Assembly: GCA_947683625.1 (NCBI GenBank)
Contig: CANTUR010000941.1
Location: 28,761-92,760 of the forward strand
DNA length: 64,000 nucleotides
From: Mallotus nudiflorus
Lineage: Eukaryota; Streptophyta; Magnoliopsida; Malpighiales; Euphorbiaceae
Direction: 5' to 3'
Position 1 is the first letter of the stretch; each line of letters starts with the position of its first letter. Below are positions 7,785 through 21,628 of the stretch, piece after piece. Both the position numbers and the translations under genes were made by a program. The notes below the pieces were generated by a model. The model searched no databases and was not told the DNA's origin. It saw nothing but the letters and a program-made list of their open reading frames with translations.

Positions 7785-10196
7785 ATGGATTTGATTGTGG
7801 GCTTGCGCACTTGGGCTTCAAATGGACGTTCGTGGCGGCATCGGTTGACCCACGGGGCCCATAATATATCAGATCGAAGCTGACTCAGAGGTCTACAGTG
7901 CGGGCTCTAAAGCCCATCTATAGCGATTTGTCTTTGGGCCCAAAAACCCATGTTTAGGCCCATGGATTTGATAGAGTGGGCTTGGGCACTTGGGCTTCAA
8001 ATGGATGTTCGTGGCGGCATCGGTTGACCCACGGGGCCCATAATATATCAGATCGAAGCTGACTCAGAGGGCTACAGTGCGGGCTCTAAAGCCCATCTAT
8101 AGCGATTTGTCTTTGGGCCCAAAAACCCAAGTTTAGGCCCATGGATTTGATAGAGTGGGCTTGGGCACTTGGGCTTCAAATGGACGTTCGTGGTGGCATC
8201 GGTTGACCCACGGGGCCCATAATATATCAAATATAAGCTTACTCAGGCGGCTATAGTGCGGGCTATAAAGCCCATCTATAACGATTTGTCTTTGGGCCTA
8301 AAAACCCATGTGTAGGCCCATGGATTTGATAGAGTGGGCTTGCGCACTTGGGCTTCAAATGGATGTTCGTGGCGGCATCGATTGACCCACGGGGCCTATA
8401 ATATATCAAATCGAAGCTGACTCAGAGGGCTATAACGGGCCGCTACAAACTGCGTCTGTAGCGGGCCGTCCTCGGGCCCAAATTCCTTTGTTTTGGGGCC
8501 CGAAAACCACTATTTCGGCCCATGGATTTGATTGTGGGCTTGCGCACTTGGGCTTCAAATGGACGTTCGTGGCGGCATCGGTTGACCCACGGGGCCCATA
8601 ATATATCAGATCGAAGCTGACTCAGAGGTCTACAGTGCGGGCTCTAAAGCCCATCTATAGCGATTTGTCTTTGGGCCCAAAAACCCATGTTTAGGCCCAT
8701 GGATTTGATAGAGTGGGCTTGGGCACTTGGGCTTCAAATGGATGTTCGTGGCGGCATCGGTTGACCCACGGGGCCCATAATATATCAGATCGAAGCTGAC
8801 TCAGAGGGCTACAGTGCGGGCTCTAAAGCCCATCTATAGCGATTTGTCTTTGGGCCCAAAAACCCAAGTTTAGGCCCATGGATTTGATAGAGTGGGCTTG
8901 GGCACTTGGGCTTCAAATGGACGTTCGTGGTGGCATCGGTTGACCCACGGGGCCCATAATATATCAAATATAAGCTTACTCAGACGGCTATAGTGCGGGC
9001 TATAAAGCCCATCTATAACGATTTGTCTTTGGGCCTAAAAACCCATGTGTAGGCCCAAGGATTTGATAGAGTGGGCTTGCGCACTTGGGCTTCAAATGGA
9101 CGTTCGTGGCGGCATCGGTTGACCCACGGGGCCCATAATATATCAAATCGAAGCTGACTCAGAGGGCTATAACGGGCCGCTACAAACTATGTCTGTAGCG
9201 GGCCGTCCTCGGGCCCAAATTCCTTTGTTTTGGGGCCCGAAAACCACTATTTCGGCCCATGGATTTGATTGTGGGCTTGCGCACTTGGGCTTCAAATGGA
9301 CGTTCGTGGCGGCATCGGTTGACCCACGGGGCCCATAATATATCAGATCGAAGCTGACTCAGAGGTCTACAGTGCGGGCTCTAAAGCCCATCTATAGCGA
9401 TTTGTCTTTGGGCCCAAAAACCCAAGTTTAGGCCCATGGATTTGATAGAGTGGGCTTGGGCACTTGGGCTTCAAATGGATGTTCGTGGCGGCATCGGTTG
9501 ACCCACGGGGCCCATAATATATCAGATCGAAGCTGACTCAGAGGGCTACAGTGCGGGCTCTAAAGCCCATCTATAGCGATTTGTCTTTGGGCCCAAAAAC
9601 CCAAGTTTAGGCCCATGGATTTGATAGAGTGGGCTTGGGCACTTGGGCTTCAAATGGACGTTCGTGGTGGCATCGGTTGACCCACGGGGCCCATAATATA
9701 TCAAATATAAGCTTACTCAGGCGGCTATAGTGCGGGCTATAAAGCCCATCTATAACGATTTGTCTTTGGGCCTAAAAAACCCATGTGTAGGCCCATGGAT
9801 TTGATAGAGTGGGCTTGCGCACTTGGGCTTCAAATGGACGTTCGTGGCGGCATCGGTTGACCCACGGGGCCCATAATACATCAAATCGAAGCTGACTCAG
9901 AGGGCTATAACGGGCCGCTACAAACTGTGTCTGTAGCGGGCCGTCCTCGGGCCCAAATTCCTTTGTTTTGGGGCCCGAAAACCACTATTTCGGCCCATGG
10001 ATTTGATTGTGGGCTTGCGCACTTGGGCTTCAAATGGACGTTCGTGGCGGCATCGGTTGACCCACGGGGCCCATAATATATCAAATCGAAGCTGACTCAG
10101 AGGGCTATAACGGGCCGCTACAAACTGTGTCTGTAGCGGGCCGTCCTCGGGCCCAAATTCCTTTGTTTTGGGGCCTGAAAACCACTATTTCGGCCC
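7785..10196 (+). repeat. 13-mer super-HOR copy 4 (2412 bp)
   Basis: Tetramers start at 7785, 8522 and 9259, with C2 at 9997. One extra A in CCTAAAAAACCC (about 9771) makes it 2412 bp, a rare single-base indel in the left two thirds. It matches copy 2 in its private variants. It is the last 13-mer; no C2 follows until 21252. Confidence 0.93.
9997..10196 (+). repeat. C2 monomer, copy 4
   Basis: Matches copy 2 (AAACTGTGTCTG). It is the last C2 before an 11-kb stretch of plain tetramers. Confidence 0.9.
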
Positions 10197-11110
10197 ATGG
10201 ATTTGATTGTGGGCTTGCGCACTTGGGCTTCAAATGGACGTTCGTGGCGGCATCGGTTGACCCACGGGGCCCATAATATATCAGATCGAAGCTGACTCAG
10301 AGGTCTACAGTGCGGGCTCTAAAGCCCATCTATAGCGATTTGTCTTTGGGCCCAAAAACCCATGTTTAGGCCCATGGATTTGATAGAGTGGGCTTGGGCA
10401 CTTGGGCTTCAAATGGATGTTCGTGGCGGCATCGGTTGACCCACGGGGCCCATAATATATCAGATCGAAGCTGACTCAGAGGGCTACAGTGCGGGCTCTA
10501 AAGCCCATCTATAGCGATTTGTCTTTGGGCCCAAAAACCCAAGTTTAGGCCCATGGATTTGATAGAGTGGGCTTGGGCACTTGGGCTTCAAATGGACGTT
10601 CGTGGTGGCATCGGTTGACCCACGGGGCCCATAATATATCAAATATAAGCTTACTCAGGCGGCTATAGTGCGGGCTATAAAGCCCATCTATAACGATTTG
10701 TCTTTGGGCCTAAAAACCCATGTGTAGGCCCATGGATTTGATAGAGTGGGCTTGCGCACTTGGGCTTCAAATGGACGTTCGTGGCGGCATCGGTTGACCC
10801 ACGGGGCCCATAATATATCAAATCGAAGCTGACTCAGAGGGCTATAACGGGCTGCTACAAACTGTGTCTGTAGCGGGCCGTCCTCGGGCCCAAATTCCTT
10901 TGTTTTGGGGCCCGAAAACCACTATTTCGGCCCATGGATTTGATTGTGGGCTTGCGCACTTGGGCTTCAAATGGACGTTCGTGGCGGCATCGGTTGACCC
11001 ACGGGGCCCATAATATATCAGATCGAAGCTGACTCAGAGGTCTACAGTGCGGGCTCTAAAGCCCATCTATAGCGATTTGTCTTTGGGCCCAAAAACCCAT
11101 GTTTAGGCCC

Positions 11111-13321
11111 ATGGATTTGATAGAGTGGGCTTGGGCACTTGGGCTTCAAATGGATGTTCGTGGCGGCATCGGTTGACCCACGGGTCCCATAATATATCAG
11201 ATCGAAGCTGACTCAGAGGGCTACAGTGCGGGCTCTAAAGCCCATCTATAGCGATTTGTCTTTGGGCCCAAAAACCCAAGTTTAGGCCCATGGATTTGAT
11301 AGAGTGGGCTTGGGCACTTGGGCTTCAAATGGACGTTCGTGGTGGCATCGGTTGACCCACGGGGCCCATAATATATCAAATATAAGCTTACTCAGACGGC
11401 TATAGTGCGGGCTATAAAGCCCATCTATAACGATTTGTCTTTGGGCCTAAAAACCCATGTGTAGGCCCATGGATTTGATAGAGTGGGCTTGCGCACTTGG
11501 GCTTCAAATGGACGTTCGTGGCGGCATCGGTTGACCCACGGGGCCCATAATATATCAAATCGAAGCTGACTCAGAGGGCTATAACGGGCCGCTACAAACT
11601 GCGTCTGTAGCGGGCCGTCCTCGGGCCCAAATTCCTTTGTTTTGGGGCCCGAAAACCACTATTTCGGCCCATGGATTTGATTGTGGGCTTGCGCACTTGG
11701 GCTTCAAATGGACGTTCGTGGCGGCATCGGTTGACCCACGGGGCCCATAATATATCAGATCGAAGCTGACTCAGAGGTCTACAGTGCGGGCTCTAAAGCC
11801 CATCTATAGCGATTTGTCTTTGGGCCCAAAAACCCATGTTTAGGCCCATGGATTTGATAGAGTGGGCTTGGGCACTTGGGCTTCAAATGGATGTTCGTGG
11901 CGGCATCGGTTGACCCACGGGGCCCATAATATATCAGATCGAAACTGACTCAGAGGGCTACAGTGCGGGCTCTAAAGCCCATCTATAGCGATTTGTCTTT
12001 GGGCCCAAAAACCCAAGTTTAGGCCCATGGATTTGATAGAGTGGGCTTGGGCACTTGGGCTTCAAATGGACGTTCGTGGTGGCATCGGTTGACCCACGGG
12101 ACCCATAATATATCAAATATAAGCTTACTCAGACGGCTATAGTGCGGGCTATAAAGCCCATCTATAACGATTTGTCTTTGGGCCTAAAAACCCATGTGTA
12201 TGCCCATGGATTTGATAGAGTGGGCTTGCGCACTTGGGCTTCAAATGGACGTTCGTGGCGGCATCGGTTGACCCACGGGGCCCATAATATATCAAATCGA
12301 AGCTGACTCAGAGGGCTATAACGGGCCGCTACAAACTGTGTCTGTAGCGGGCCGTCCTCGGGCCTAAATTCCTTTGTTTTGGGGCCCGAAAACCACTATT
12401 TCGGCCCATGGATTTGATTGTGGGCTTGCGCACTTGGGTTTCAAATGGACGTTCGTGGCGGCATCGGTTGACCCACGGGGCCCATAATATATCAGATCGA
12501 AGCTGACTCAGAGGTCTACAGTGCGGGCTCTAAAGCCCATCTATAGCGATTTGTCTTTGGGCCCAAAAACCCATGTTTAGGCCCATGGATTTGATAGAGT
12601 GGGCTTGGGCACTTGGGCTTCAAATGGATGTTCGTGGCGGCATCGGTTGACCCACGGGTCCCATAATATATCAGATCGAAGCTGACTCAGAGGGCTACAG
12701 TGCGGGCTCTAAAGCCCATCTATAGCGATTTGTCTTTGGGCCCAAAAACCCAAGTTTAGGCCCATGGATTTGATAGAGTGGGCTTGGGCACTTGGGCTTC
12801 AAATGGACGTTCGTGGTGGCATCGGTTGACCCACGGGGCCCATAATATATCAAATATAAGCTTACTCAGACGGCTATAGTGCGGGCTATAAAGCCCATCT
12901 ATAACGATTTGTCTTTGGGCCTAAAAACCCATGTGTAGGCCTATGGATTTGATAGAGTGGGCTTGCGCACTTGGGCTTCAAATGGACGTTCGTGGCGGCA
13001 TCGGTTGACCCACGGGGCCCATAATATATCAAATCGAAGCTGACTCAGAGGGCTATAACGGGCCGCTACAAACTGTGTCTGTAGCGGGCCGTCCTCGGGC
13101 CCAAATTCCTTTGTTTTGGGGCCCGAAAACCACTATTTCGGCCCATGGATTTGATTGTGGGCTTGCGCACTTGGGCTTCAAATGGACGTTCGTGGCGGCA
13201 TCGGTTGACCCACGGGGCCCATAATATATCAGATCAAAGCTGACTCAGAGGTCTACAGTGCGGGCTCTAAAGCCCATCTATAGCGATTTGTCTTTGGGCC
13301 CAAAAACCCATGTTTAGGCCC
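11111..13321 (+). repeat. 12-mer repeat (2211 bp), second copy from 13322
   Basis: Markers recur 2211 bp apart: ACGGGTCCC (about 11183 and 13394), GATCGAAACTGAC (about 11941 and 14152), CGGGACCCATAAT (about 12101 and 14312), GTGTATGCCC (about 12198 and 14409) and TCGGGCCTAAATTCC (about 12361 and 14572). An extra ACGGGTCCC at about 12657 shows one tetramer also resembles its neighbour. The second copy ends by about 14.76 kb, where CGATTTTTC first appears. Confidence 0.85.
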
Positions 13322-14618
13322 ATGTATTTGATAGAGTGGGCTTGGGCACTTGGGCTTCAAATGGATGTTCGTGGCGGCATCGGTTGACCCACGGGTCCCA
13401 TAATATATCAGATCGAAGCTGACTCAGAGGGCTACAGTGCGGGCTCTAAAGCCCATCTATAGCGATTTGTCTTTGGGCCCAAAAACCCAAGTTTAGGCCC
13501 ATGGATTTGATAGAGTGGGCTTGGGCATTTGGGCTTCAAATGGACGTTCGTGGTGGCATCGGTTGACCCACGGGGCCCATAATATATCAAATATAAGCTT
13601 ACTCAGACGGCTATAGTGCGGGCTATAAAGCCCATCTATAACGATTTGTCTTTGGGCCTAAAAACCCATGTGTAGGCCCATGGATTTGATAGAGTGGGCT
13701 TGCGCACTTGGGCTTCAAATGGACGTTCGTGGCGGCATCGGTTGACCCACGGGGCCCATAATATATCAAATCGAAGCTGACTCAGAGGGCTATAACGGGC
13801 CGCTACAAACTGCGTCTGTAGCGGGCCGTCCTCGGGCCCAAATTCCTTTGTTTTGGGGCCCGAAAACCACTATTTCGGCCCATGGATTTGATTGTGGGCT
13901 TGCGCACTTGGGCTTCAAATGGACGTTCGTGGCGGCATCGGTTGACCCACGGGGCCCATAATATATCAGATCGAAGCTGACTCAGAGGTCTACAGTGCGG
14001 GCTCTAAAGCCCATCTATAGCGATTTGTCTTTGGGCCCAAAAACCCATGTTTAGGCCCATGGATTTGATAGAGTGGGCTTGGGCACTTGGGCTTCAAATG
14101 GATGTTCGTGGCGGCATCGGTTGACCCACGGGGCCCATAATATATCAGATCGAAACTGACTCAGAGGGCTACAGTGCGGGCTCTAAAGCCCATCTATAGC
14201 GATTTGTCTTTGGGCCCAAAAACCCAAGTTTAGGCCCATGGATTTGATAGAGTGGGCTTGGGCACTTGGGCTTCAAATGGACGTTCGTGGTGGCATCGGT
14301 TGACCCACGGGACCCATAATATATCAAATATAAGCTTACTCAGACGGCTATAGTGCGGGCTATAAAGCCCATCTATAACGATTTGTCTTTGGGCCTAAAA
14401 ACCCATGTGTATGCCCATGGATTTGATAGAGTGGGCTTGCGCACTTGGGCTTCAAATGGACGTTCGTGGCGGCATCGGTTGACCCACGGGGCCCATAATA
14501 TATCAAATCGAAGCTGACTCAGAGGGCTATAACGGGCCGCTACAAACTGTGTCTGTAGCGGGCCGTCCTCGGGCCTAAATTCCTTTGTTTTGGGGCCCGA
14601 AAACCACTATTTCGGCCC

Positions 14619-17600
14619 ATGGATTTGATTGTGGGCTTGCGCACTTGGGCTTCAAATGGACGTTCGTGGCGGCATCGGTTGACCCACGGGGCCCATAATA
14701 TATCAGATCGAAGCTGACTCAGAGGTCTACAGTGCGGGCTCTAAAGCCCATCTATAGCGATTTTTCTTTGGGCCTAAAAACCCAAGTTTAGGCCCATGGA
14801 TTTGATAGAGTGGGCTTGGGCACTTGGGCTTCAAATGGATGTTCGTGGCGGCATCGGTTGACCCACGGGGCCCATAATATATCAGATCGAAGCTGACTCA
14901 GAGGGCTACAGTGCGGGCTCTAAAGCTCATCTATAGCGATTTGTCTTTGGGCCCAAAAACCCAAGTTTAGGCCCATGGATTTGATAGAGTGGGCTTGGGC
15001 ACTTGGGCTTCAAATGGACGTTCGTGGTGGCATCGGTTGACCCACGGGGCCCATAATATATCAAATATAAGCTTACTCAGATGGCTATAGTGCGGGCTAT
15101 AAAGCCCATCTATAACGATTTGTCTTTGGGCCTAAAAACCCATGTGTAGGCCCATGGATTTGATAGAGTGGGCTTGCGCACTTGGGCTTCAAATGGACGT
15201 TCGTGGCGGCATCGGTTGACCCACGGGGCCCATAATATATCAAATCGAAGCTGACTCAGAGGGCTATAACGTGCCGCTACAAACTGCGTCTGTAGCGGGC
15301 CGTCCTCGGGCCCAAATTCCTTTGTTTTGGGGCCTGAAAACCACTATTTCGGCCCATGGATTTGATTGTGGGCTTGCGCACTTGGGCTTCAAATGGACGT
15401 TCGTGGCGGCATCGGTTGACCCACGGGGCCCATAATATATCAGATCGAAGCTGACTCAGAGGTCTATAGTGCGGGCTCTAAAGCCCATCTATAGCGATTT
15501 GTCTTTGGGCCCAAAAACCCATGTTTAGGCCCATGGATTTGATAGAGTGGGCTTGGGCACTTGGGCTTCAAATGGATGTTCGTGGCGGCATCGGTTGACC
15601 CACGGGGCCCATAATATATCAGATCGAAGCTGACTCAGAGGGCTACAGTGCGGGCTCTAAAGCCCATCTATAGCGATTTGTCTTTGGGCCCAAAAACCCA
15701 AGTTTAGGCCCATGGATTTGATAGAGTGGGCTTGGGCACTTGGGCTTCAAATGGACGTTCGTGGTGGCATCGGTTGACCCACGGGGCCCATAATATATCA
15801 AATATAAGCTTACTCAGGCGGCTATAGTGCGGGCTATAAAGCCCATCTATAACGATTTGTCTTTGGGCCTAAAAACCCATGTGTAGGCCCATGGATTTGA
15901 TAGAGTGGGCTTGCGCACTTGGGCTTCAAATGGACGTTCGTGGCGGCATCGGTTGACCCACGGGGCCCATAATATATCAAATCGAAGCTGACTCAGAGGG
16001 CTATAACGGGCCGCTACAAACTGTGTCTGTAGCGGGCCGTCCTCGGGCCTAAATTCCTTTGTTTTGGGGCCCGAAAACCACTATTTCGGCCCATGGATTT
16101 GATTGTGGGCTTGCGCACTTGGGCTTCAAATGGACGTTCGTGGCGGCATCGGTTGACCCACGGGGCCCATAATATATCAGATCGAAGCTGACTCAGAGGT
16201 CTACAGTGCGGGCTCTAAAGCCCATCTATAGCGATTTTTCTTTGGGCCTAAAAACCCATGTTTAGGCCCATGGATTTGATAGAGTGGGCTTGGGCACTTG
16301 GGCTTCAAATGGATGTTCGTGGCGGCATCGGTTGACCCACGGGGCCCATAATATATCAGATCGAAGCTGACTCAGAGGGCTACAGTGCGGGCTCTAAAGC
16401 CCATCTATAGCGATTTGTCTTTGGGCCCAAAAACCCAAGTTTAGGCCCATGGATTTGATAGAGTGGGCTTGGGCACTTGGGCTTCAAATGGACGTTCGTG
16501 GTGGCATCGGTTGACCCACGGGGCCCATAATATATCAAATATAAGCTTACTCAGACGGCTATAGTGCGGGCTATAAAGCCCATCTATAACGATTTGTCTT
16601 TGGGCCTAAAAACCCATGTGTAGGCCCATGGATTTGATAGAGTGGGCTTGCGCACTTGGGCTTCAAATGGACGTTCGTGGCGGCATCGGTTGACCCACGG
16701 GGCCCATAATATATCAAATCGAAGCTGACTCAGAGGGCTATAACGTGCCGCTACAAACTGCGTCTGTAGCGGGCCGTCCTCGGGCCCAAATTCCTTTGTT
16801 TTGGGGCTTGAAAACCACTATTTCGGCTCATGGATTTGATTGTGGGCTTGCGCACTTGGGCTTCAAATGGACGTTCGTGGCGGCATCGGTTGACCCACGG
16901 GGCCCATAATATATCAGATCGAAGCTGACTCAGAGGTCTACAGTGCGGGCTCTAAAGCCCATCTATAGCGATTTGTCTTTGGGCCCAAAAACCCATGTTT
17001 AGGCCCATGGATTTGATAGAGTGGGCTTGGGCACTTGGGCTTCAAATGGATGTTCGTGGCGGCATCGGTTGACCCACGGGGCCCATAATATATCAGATCG
17101 AAGCTGACTCAGAGGGCTACAGTGCGGGCTCTAAAGCCCATCTATAGCGATTTGTCTTTGGGCCCAAAAACCCAAGTTTAGGCCCATGGATTTGATAGAG
17201 TGGGCTTGGGCACTTGGGCTTCAAATGGACGTTCGTGGTGGCATCGGTTGACCCACGGGGCCCATAATATATCAAATATAAGCTTACTCAGGCGGCTATA
17301 GTGCGGGCTATAAAGCCCATCTATAACGATTTGTCTTTGGGCCTAAAAACCCATGTGTAGGCCCATGGATTTGATAGAGTGGGCTTGCGCACTTGGGCTT
17401 CAAATGGACGTTCGTGGCGGCATCGGTTGACCCACGGGGCCCATAATATATCAAATCGAAGCTGACTCAGAGGGCTATAACGGGCCGCTACAAACTATGT
17501 CTGTAGCGGGCCGTCCTCGGGCCTAAATTCCTTTGTTTTGGGGCCCGAAAACCACTATTTCGGCCCATGGATTTGATTGTGGGCTTGCGCACTTGGGCTT

Positions 17601-20600
17601 CAAATGGACGTTCGTGGCGGCATCGGTTGACCCACGGGGCCCATAATATATCAGATCGAAGCTGACTCAGAGGTCTACAGTGCGGGCTCTAAAGCCCATC
17701 TATAGCGATTTTTCTTTGGGCCTAAAAACCCATGTTTAGGCCCATGGATTTGATAGAGTGGGCTTGGGCACTTGGGCTTCAAATGGATGTTCGTGGCGGC
17801 ATCGGTTGACCCACGGGGCCCATAATATATCAGATCGAAGCTGACTCAGAGGGCTACAGTGCGGGCTCTAAAGCCCATCTATAGCGATTTGTCTTTGGGC
17901 CCAAAAACCCAAGTTTAGGCCCATGGATTTGATAGAGTGGGCTTGGGCACTTGGGCTTCAAATGGACGTTCGTGGTGGCATCGGTTGACCCACGGGACCC
18001 ATAATATATCAAATATAAGCTTACTCAGACGGCTATAGTGCGGGCTATAAAGCCCATCTATAACGATTTGTCTTTGGGCCTAAAAACCCATGTGTATGCC
18101 CATGGATTTGATAGAGTGGGCTTGCGCACTTGGGCTTCAAATGGACGTTCGTGGCGGCATCGGTTGACCCACGGGGCCCATAATATATCAAATCGAAGCT
18201 GACTCAGAGGGCTATAACGGGCCGCTACAAACTATGTCTGTAGAGGGCCGTCCTCGGGCCTAAATTCCTTTGTTTTGGGGCCCGAAAACCACTATTTCGG
18301 CCCATGGATTTGATTGTGGGCTTGCGCACTTGGGCTTCAAATGGACGTTCGTGGCGGCATCGGTTGACCCACGGGGCCCATAATATATCAGATCGAAGCT
18401 GACTCAGAGGTCTACAGTGCGGGCTCTAAAGCCCATCTATAGCGATTTTTCTTTGGGCCTAAAAACCCATGTTTAGGCCCATGGATTTGATAGAGTGGGC
18501 TTGGGCACTTGGGCTTCAAATGGATGTTCGTGGCGGCATCGGTTGACCCACGGGGCCCATAATATATCAGATCGAAGCTGACTCAGAGGGCTACAGTGCG
18601 GGCTCTAAAGCCCATCTATAGCGATTTGTCTTTGGGCCCAAAAACCCAAGTTTAGGCCCATGGATTTGATAGAGTGGGCTTGGGCACTTGGGCTTCAAAT
18701 GGACGTTCGTGGTGGCATCGGTTGACCCACGGGGCCCATAATATATCAAATATAAGCTTACTCAGACGGCTATAGTGCGGGCTATAAAGCCCATCTATAA
18801 CGATTTGTCTTTGGGCCTAAAAACCCATGTGTAGGCCCATGGATTTGATAGAGTGGGCTTGCGCACTTGGGCTTCAAATGGACGTTCGTGGCGGCATCGG
18901 TTGACCCACGGGGCCCATAATATATCAAATCGAAGCTGACTCAGAGGGCTATAACGTGCCGCTACAAACTGCGTCTGTAGCGGGCCGTCCTCGGGCCCAA
19001 ATTCCTTTGTTTTGGGGCCTGAAAACCACTATTTCGGCCCATGGATTTGATTGTGGGCTTGCGCACTTGGGCTTCAAATGGACGTTCGTGGCGGCATCGG
19101 TTGACCCACGGGGCCCATAATATATCAGATCGAAGCTGACTCAGAGGTCTACAGTGCGGGCTCTAAAGCCCATCTATAGCGATTTGTCTTTGGGCCCAAA
19201 AACCCATGTTTAGGCCCATGGATTTGATAGAGTGGGCTTGGGCACTTGGGCTTCAAATGGATGTTCGTGGCGGCATCGGTTGACCCACGGGGCCCATAAT
19301 ATATCAGATCGAAGCTGACTCAGAGGGCTACAGTGCGGGCTCTAAAGCCCATCTATAGCGATTTGTCTTTGGGCCCAAAAACCCAAGTTTAGGCCCATGG
19401 ATTTGATAGAGTGGGCTTGGGCACTTGGGCTTCAAATGGACGTTCGTGGTGGCATCGGTTGACCCACGGGGCCCATAATATATCAAATATAAGCTTACTC
19501 AGGCGGCTATAGTGCGGGCTATAAAGCCCATCTATAACGATTTGTCTTTGGGCCTAAAAACCCATGTGTAGGCCCATGGATTTGATAGAGTGGGCTTGCG
19601 CACTTGGGCTTCAAATGGACGTTCGTGGCGGCATCGGTTGACCCACGGGGCCCATAATATATCAAATCGAAGCTGACTCAGAGGGCTATAACGGGCCGCT
19701 ACAAACTGTGTCTGTAGCGGGCCGTCCTCGGGCCTAAATTCCTTTGTTTTGGGGCCTGAAAACCACTATTTCGGCCCATGGATTTGATTGTGGGCTTGCG
19801 CACTTGGGCTTCAAATGGACGTTCGTGGCGGCATCGGTTGACCCACGGGGCCCATAATATATCAGATCGAAGCTGACTCAGAGGTCTACAGTGCGGGCTC
19901 TAAAGCCCATCTATAGCGATTTTTCTTTGGGCCTAAAAACCCATGTTTAGGCCCATGGATTTGATAGAGTGGGCTTGGGCACTTGGGCTTCAAATGGATG
20001 TTCGTGGCGGCATCGGTTGACCCACGGGGCCCATAATATATCAGATCGAAGCTGACTCAGAGGGCTACAGTGCGGGCTCTAAAGCCCATCTATAGCGATT
20101 TGTCTTTGGGCCCAAAAACCCAAGTTTAGGCCCATGGATTTGATAGAGTGGGCTTGGGCACTTGGGCTTCAAATGGACGTTCGTGGTGGCATCGGTTGAC
20201 CCACGGGGCCCATAATATATCAAATATAAGCTTACTCAGACGGCTATAGTGCGGGCTATAAAGCCCATCTATAACGATTTGTCTTTGGGCCTAAAAACCC
20301 ATGTGTAGGCCCATGGATTTGATAGAGTGGGCTTGCGCACTTGGGCTTCAAATGGACGTTCGTGGCGGCATCGGTTGACCCACGGGGCCCATAATATATC
20401 AAATCGAAGCTGACTCAGAGGGCTATAACGTGCCGCTACAAACTGCGTCTGTAGCGGGCCGTCCTCGGGCCCAAATTCCTTTGTTTTGGGGCCTGAAAAC
20501 CACTATTTCGGCCCATGGATTTGATTGTGGGCTTGCGCACTTGGGCTTCAAATGGACGTTCGTGGCGGCATCGGTTGACCCACGGGGCCCATAATATATC

Positions 20601-21251
20601 AGATCGAAGCTGACTCAGAGGTCTACAGTGCGGGCTCTAAAGCCCATCTATAGCGATTTGTCTTTGGGCCCAAAAACCCATGTTTAGGCCCATGGATTTG
20701 ATAGAGTGGGCTTGGGCACTTGGGCTTCAAATGGATGTTCGTGGCGGCATCGGTTGACCCACGGGGCCCATAATATATCAGATCGAAGCTGACTCAGAGG
20801 GCTACAGTGCGGGCTCTAAAGCCCATCTATAGCGATTTGTCTTTGGGCCCAAAAACCCAAGTTTAGGCCCATGGATTTGATAGAGTGGGCTTGGGCACTT
20901 GGGCTTCAAATGGACGTTCGTGGTGGCATCGGTTGACCCACGGGGCCCATAATATATCAAATATAAGCTTACTCAGGCGGCTATAGTGCGGGCTATAAAG
21001 CCCATCTATAACGATTTGTCTTTGGGCCTAAAAACCCATGTGTAGGCCCATGGATTTGATAGAGTGGGCTTGCGCACTTGGGCTTCAAATGGACGTTCGT
21101 GGCGGCATCGGTTGACCCACGGGGCCCATAATATATCAAATCGAAGCTGACTCAGAGGGCTATAACGGGCCGCTACAAACTGTGTCTGTAGCGGGCCGTC
21201 CTCGGGCCCAAATTCCTTTGTTTTGGGGCCCGAAAACCACTATTTCGGCCC
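14619..21251 (+). repeat. 8-mer (1474 bp) zone marked by CGATTTTTC
   Basis: D monomers with GATTTTTC followed by GGGCCTAAAAACC start at 14619, 16093, 17567, 18304 and 19778: spacings 1474, 1474, 737, 1474. The alternate C monomers carry ATAACGTGCCGC (starting at 15154, 16628, 18839 and 20313). Two tetramer variants therefore alternate, with one local irregularity at 17567-18303, which also has GTAGAGGGCC near 18240 just inside the next unit. Confidence 0.82.
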
Positions 21252-21451
21252 ATGGATTTGATTGTGGGCTTGCGCACTTGGGCTTCAAATGGACGTTCGT
21301 GGCGGCATCGGTTGACGCACGGGGCCCATAATATATCAAATCGAAGCTGACTCAGAGGGCTATAACGGGCCGCTACAAACTGCATCTGTAGCGGGCCGTC
21401 CTCGGGCCCAAATTCCTTTGTTTTGGGGCCCGAAAACCACTATTTCGGCCC
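21252..21451 (+). repeat. C2 monomer, copy 5
   Basis: D-start, C-end hybrid. It has the unreduced GGGGCCCGAAAAC (copies 1-4 have GGGGCCTGAAAAC) and AAACTGCATCTG, so it is a separate lineage from the left-hand C2 group or has been converted. Confidence 0.88.
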
Positions 21452-21628
21452 ATGGATTTGATTGTGGGCTTGCGCACTTGGGCTTCAAATGGACGTTCGT
21501 GGCGGCATCGGTTAACCCACGGGGCCCATAATATATCAGATCGAAGCTGACTCAGAGGTCTACAGTGCGGGCTCTAAAGCCCATCTATAGCGATTTGTCT
21601 TTGGGCCCAAAAACCCAAGTTTAGGCCC
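21452..21628 (+). repeat. D* hybrid (D start, A end); A missing
   Basis: Starts as D (GATTGTGGG, GAGGTCTACAG) and ends as A (ACCCAAGTTTAGG), then goes straight to B. One crossover between D and A in the downstream half removes one monomer equivalent (179 bp) and leaves this 177-bp hybrid. Confidence 0.9.

Larger units (their letters stand above)
10197..21251 (+). repeat. Fifteen consecutive 737-bp tetramers without C2
   Basis: 11055 bp equals exactly 15x737, so there is no net indel across the whole block. Units start at 10197, 10934, 11671, 12408, 13145, 13882, 14619, 15356, 16093, 16830, 17567, 18304, 19041, 19778 and 20515. Substitution markers reveal longer periods: 2211 bp between about 11.1 and 14.8 kb, and mostly 1474 bp from 14.6 to 21.2 kb. 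Confidence 0.93.

Noticed and set aside
5374..10196. Near-exact 4822-bp repeat as a possible assembly duplication
   Set aside because: Not fully excluded, but copies differ by an inserted A near 9771 and scattered substitutions, and the second copy diverges after 11.4 kb, which a simple artefactual copy would not do.
21173..21385. 70-residue minus-strand open frame, repeated at 22668-22880
   Set aside because: It is simply C plus C2 read in reverse, duplicated by the 1495-bp octamer. The start and stop lie inside satellite monomers and no such frame survives in ordinary C-D junctions.
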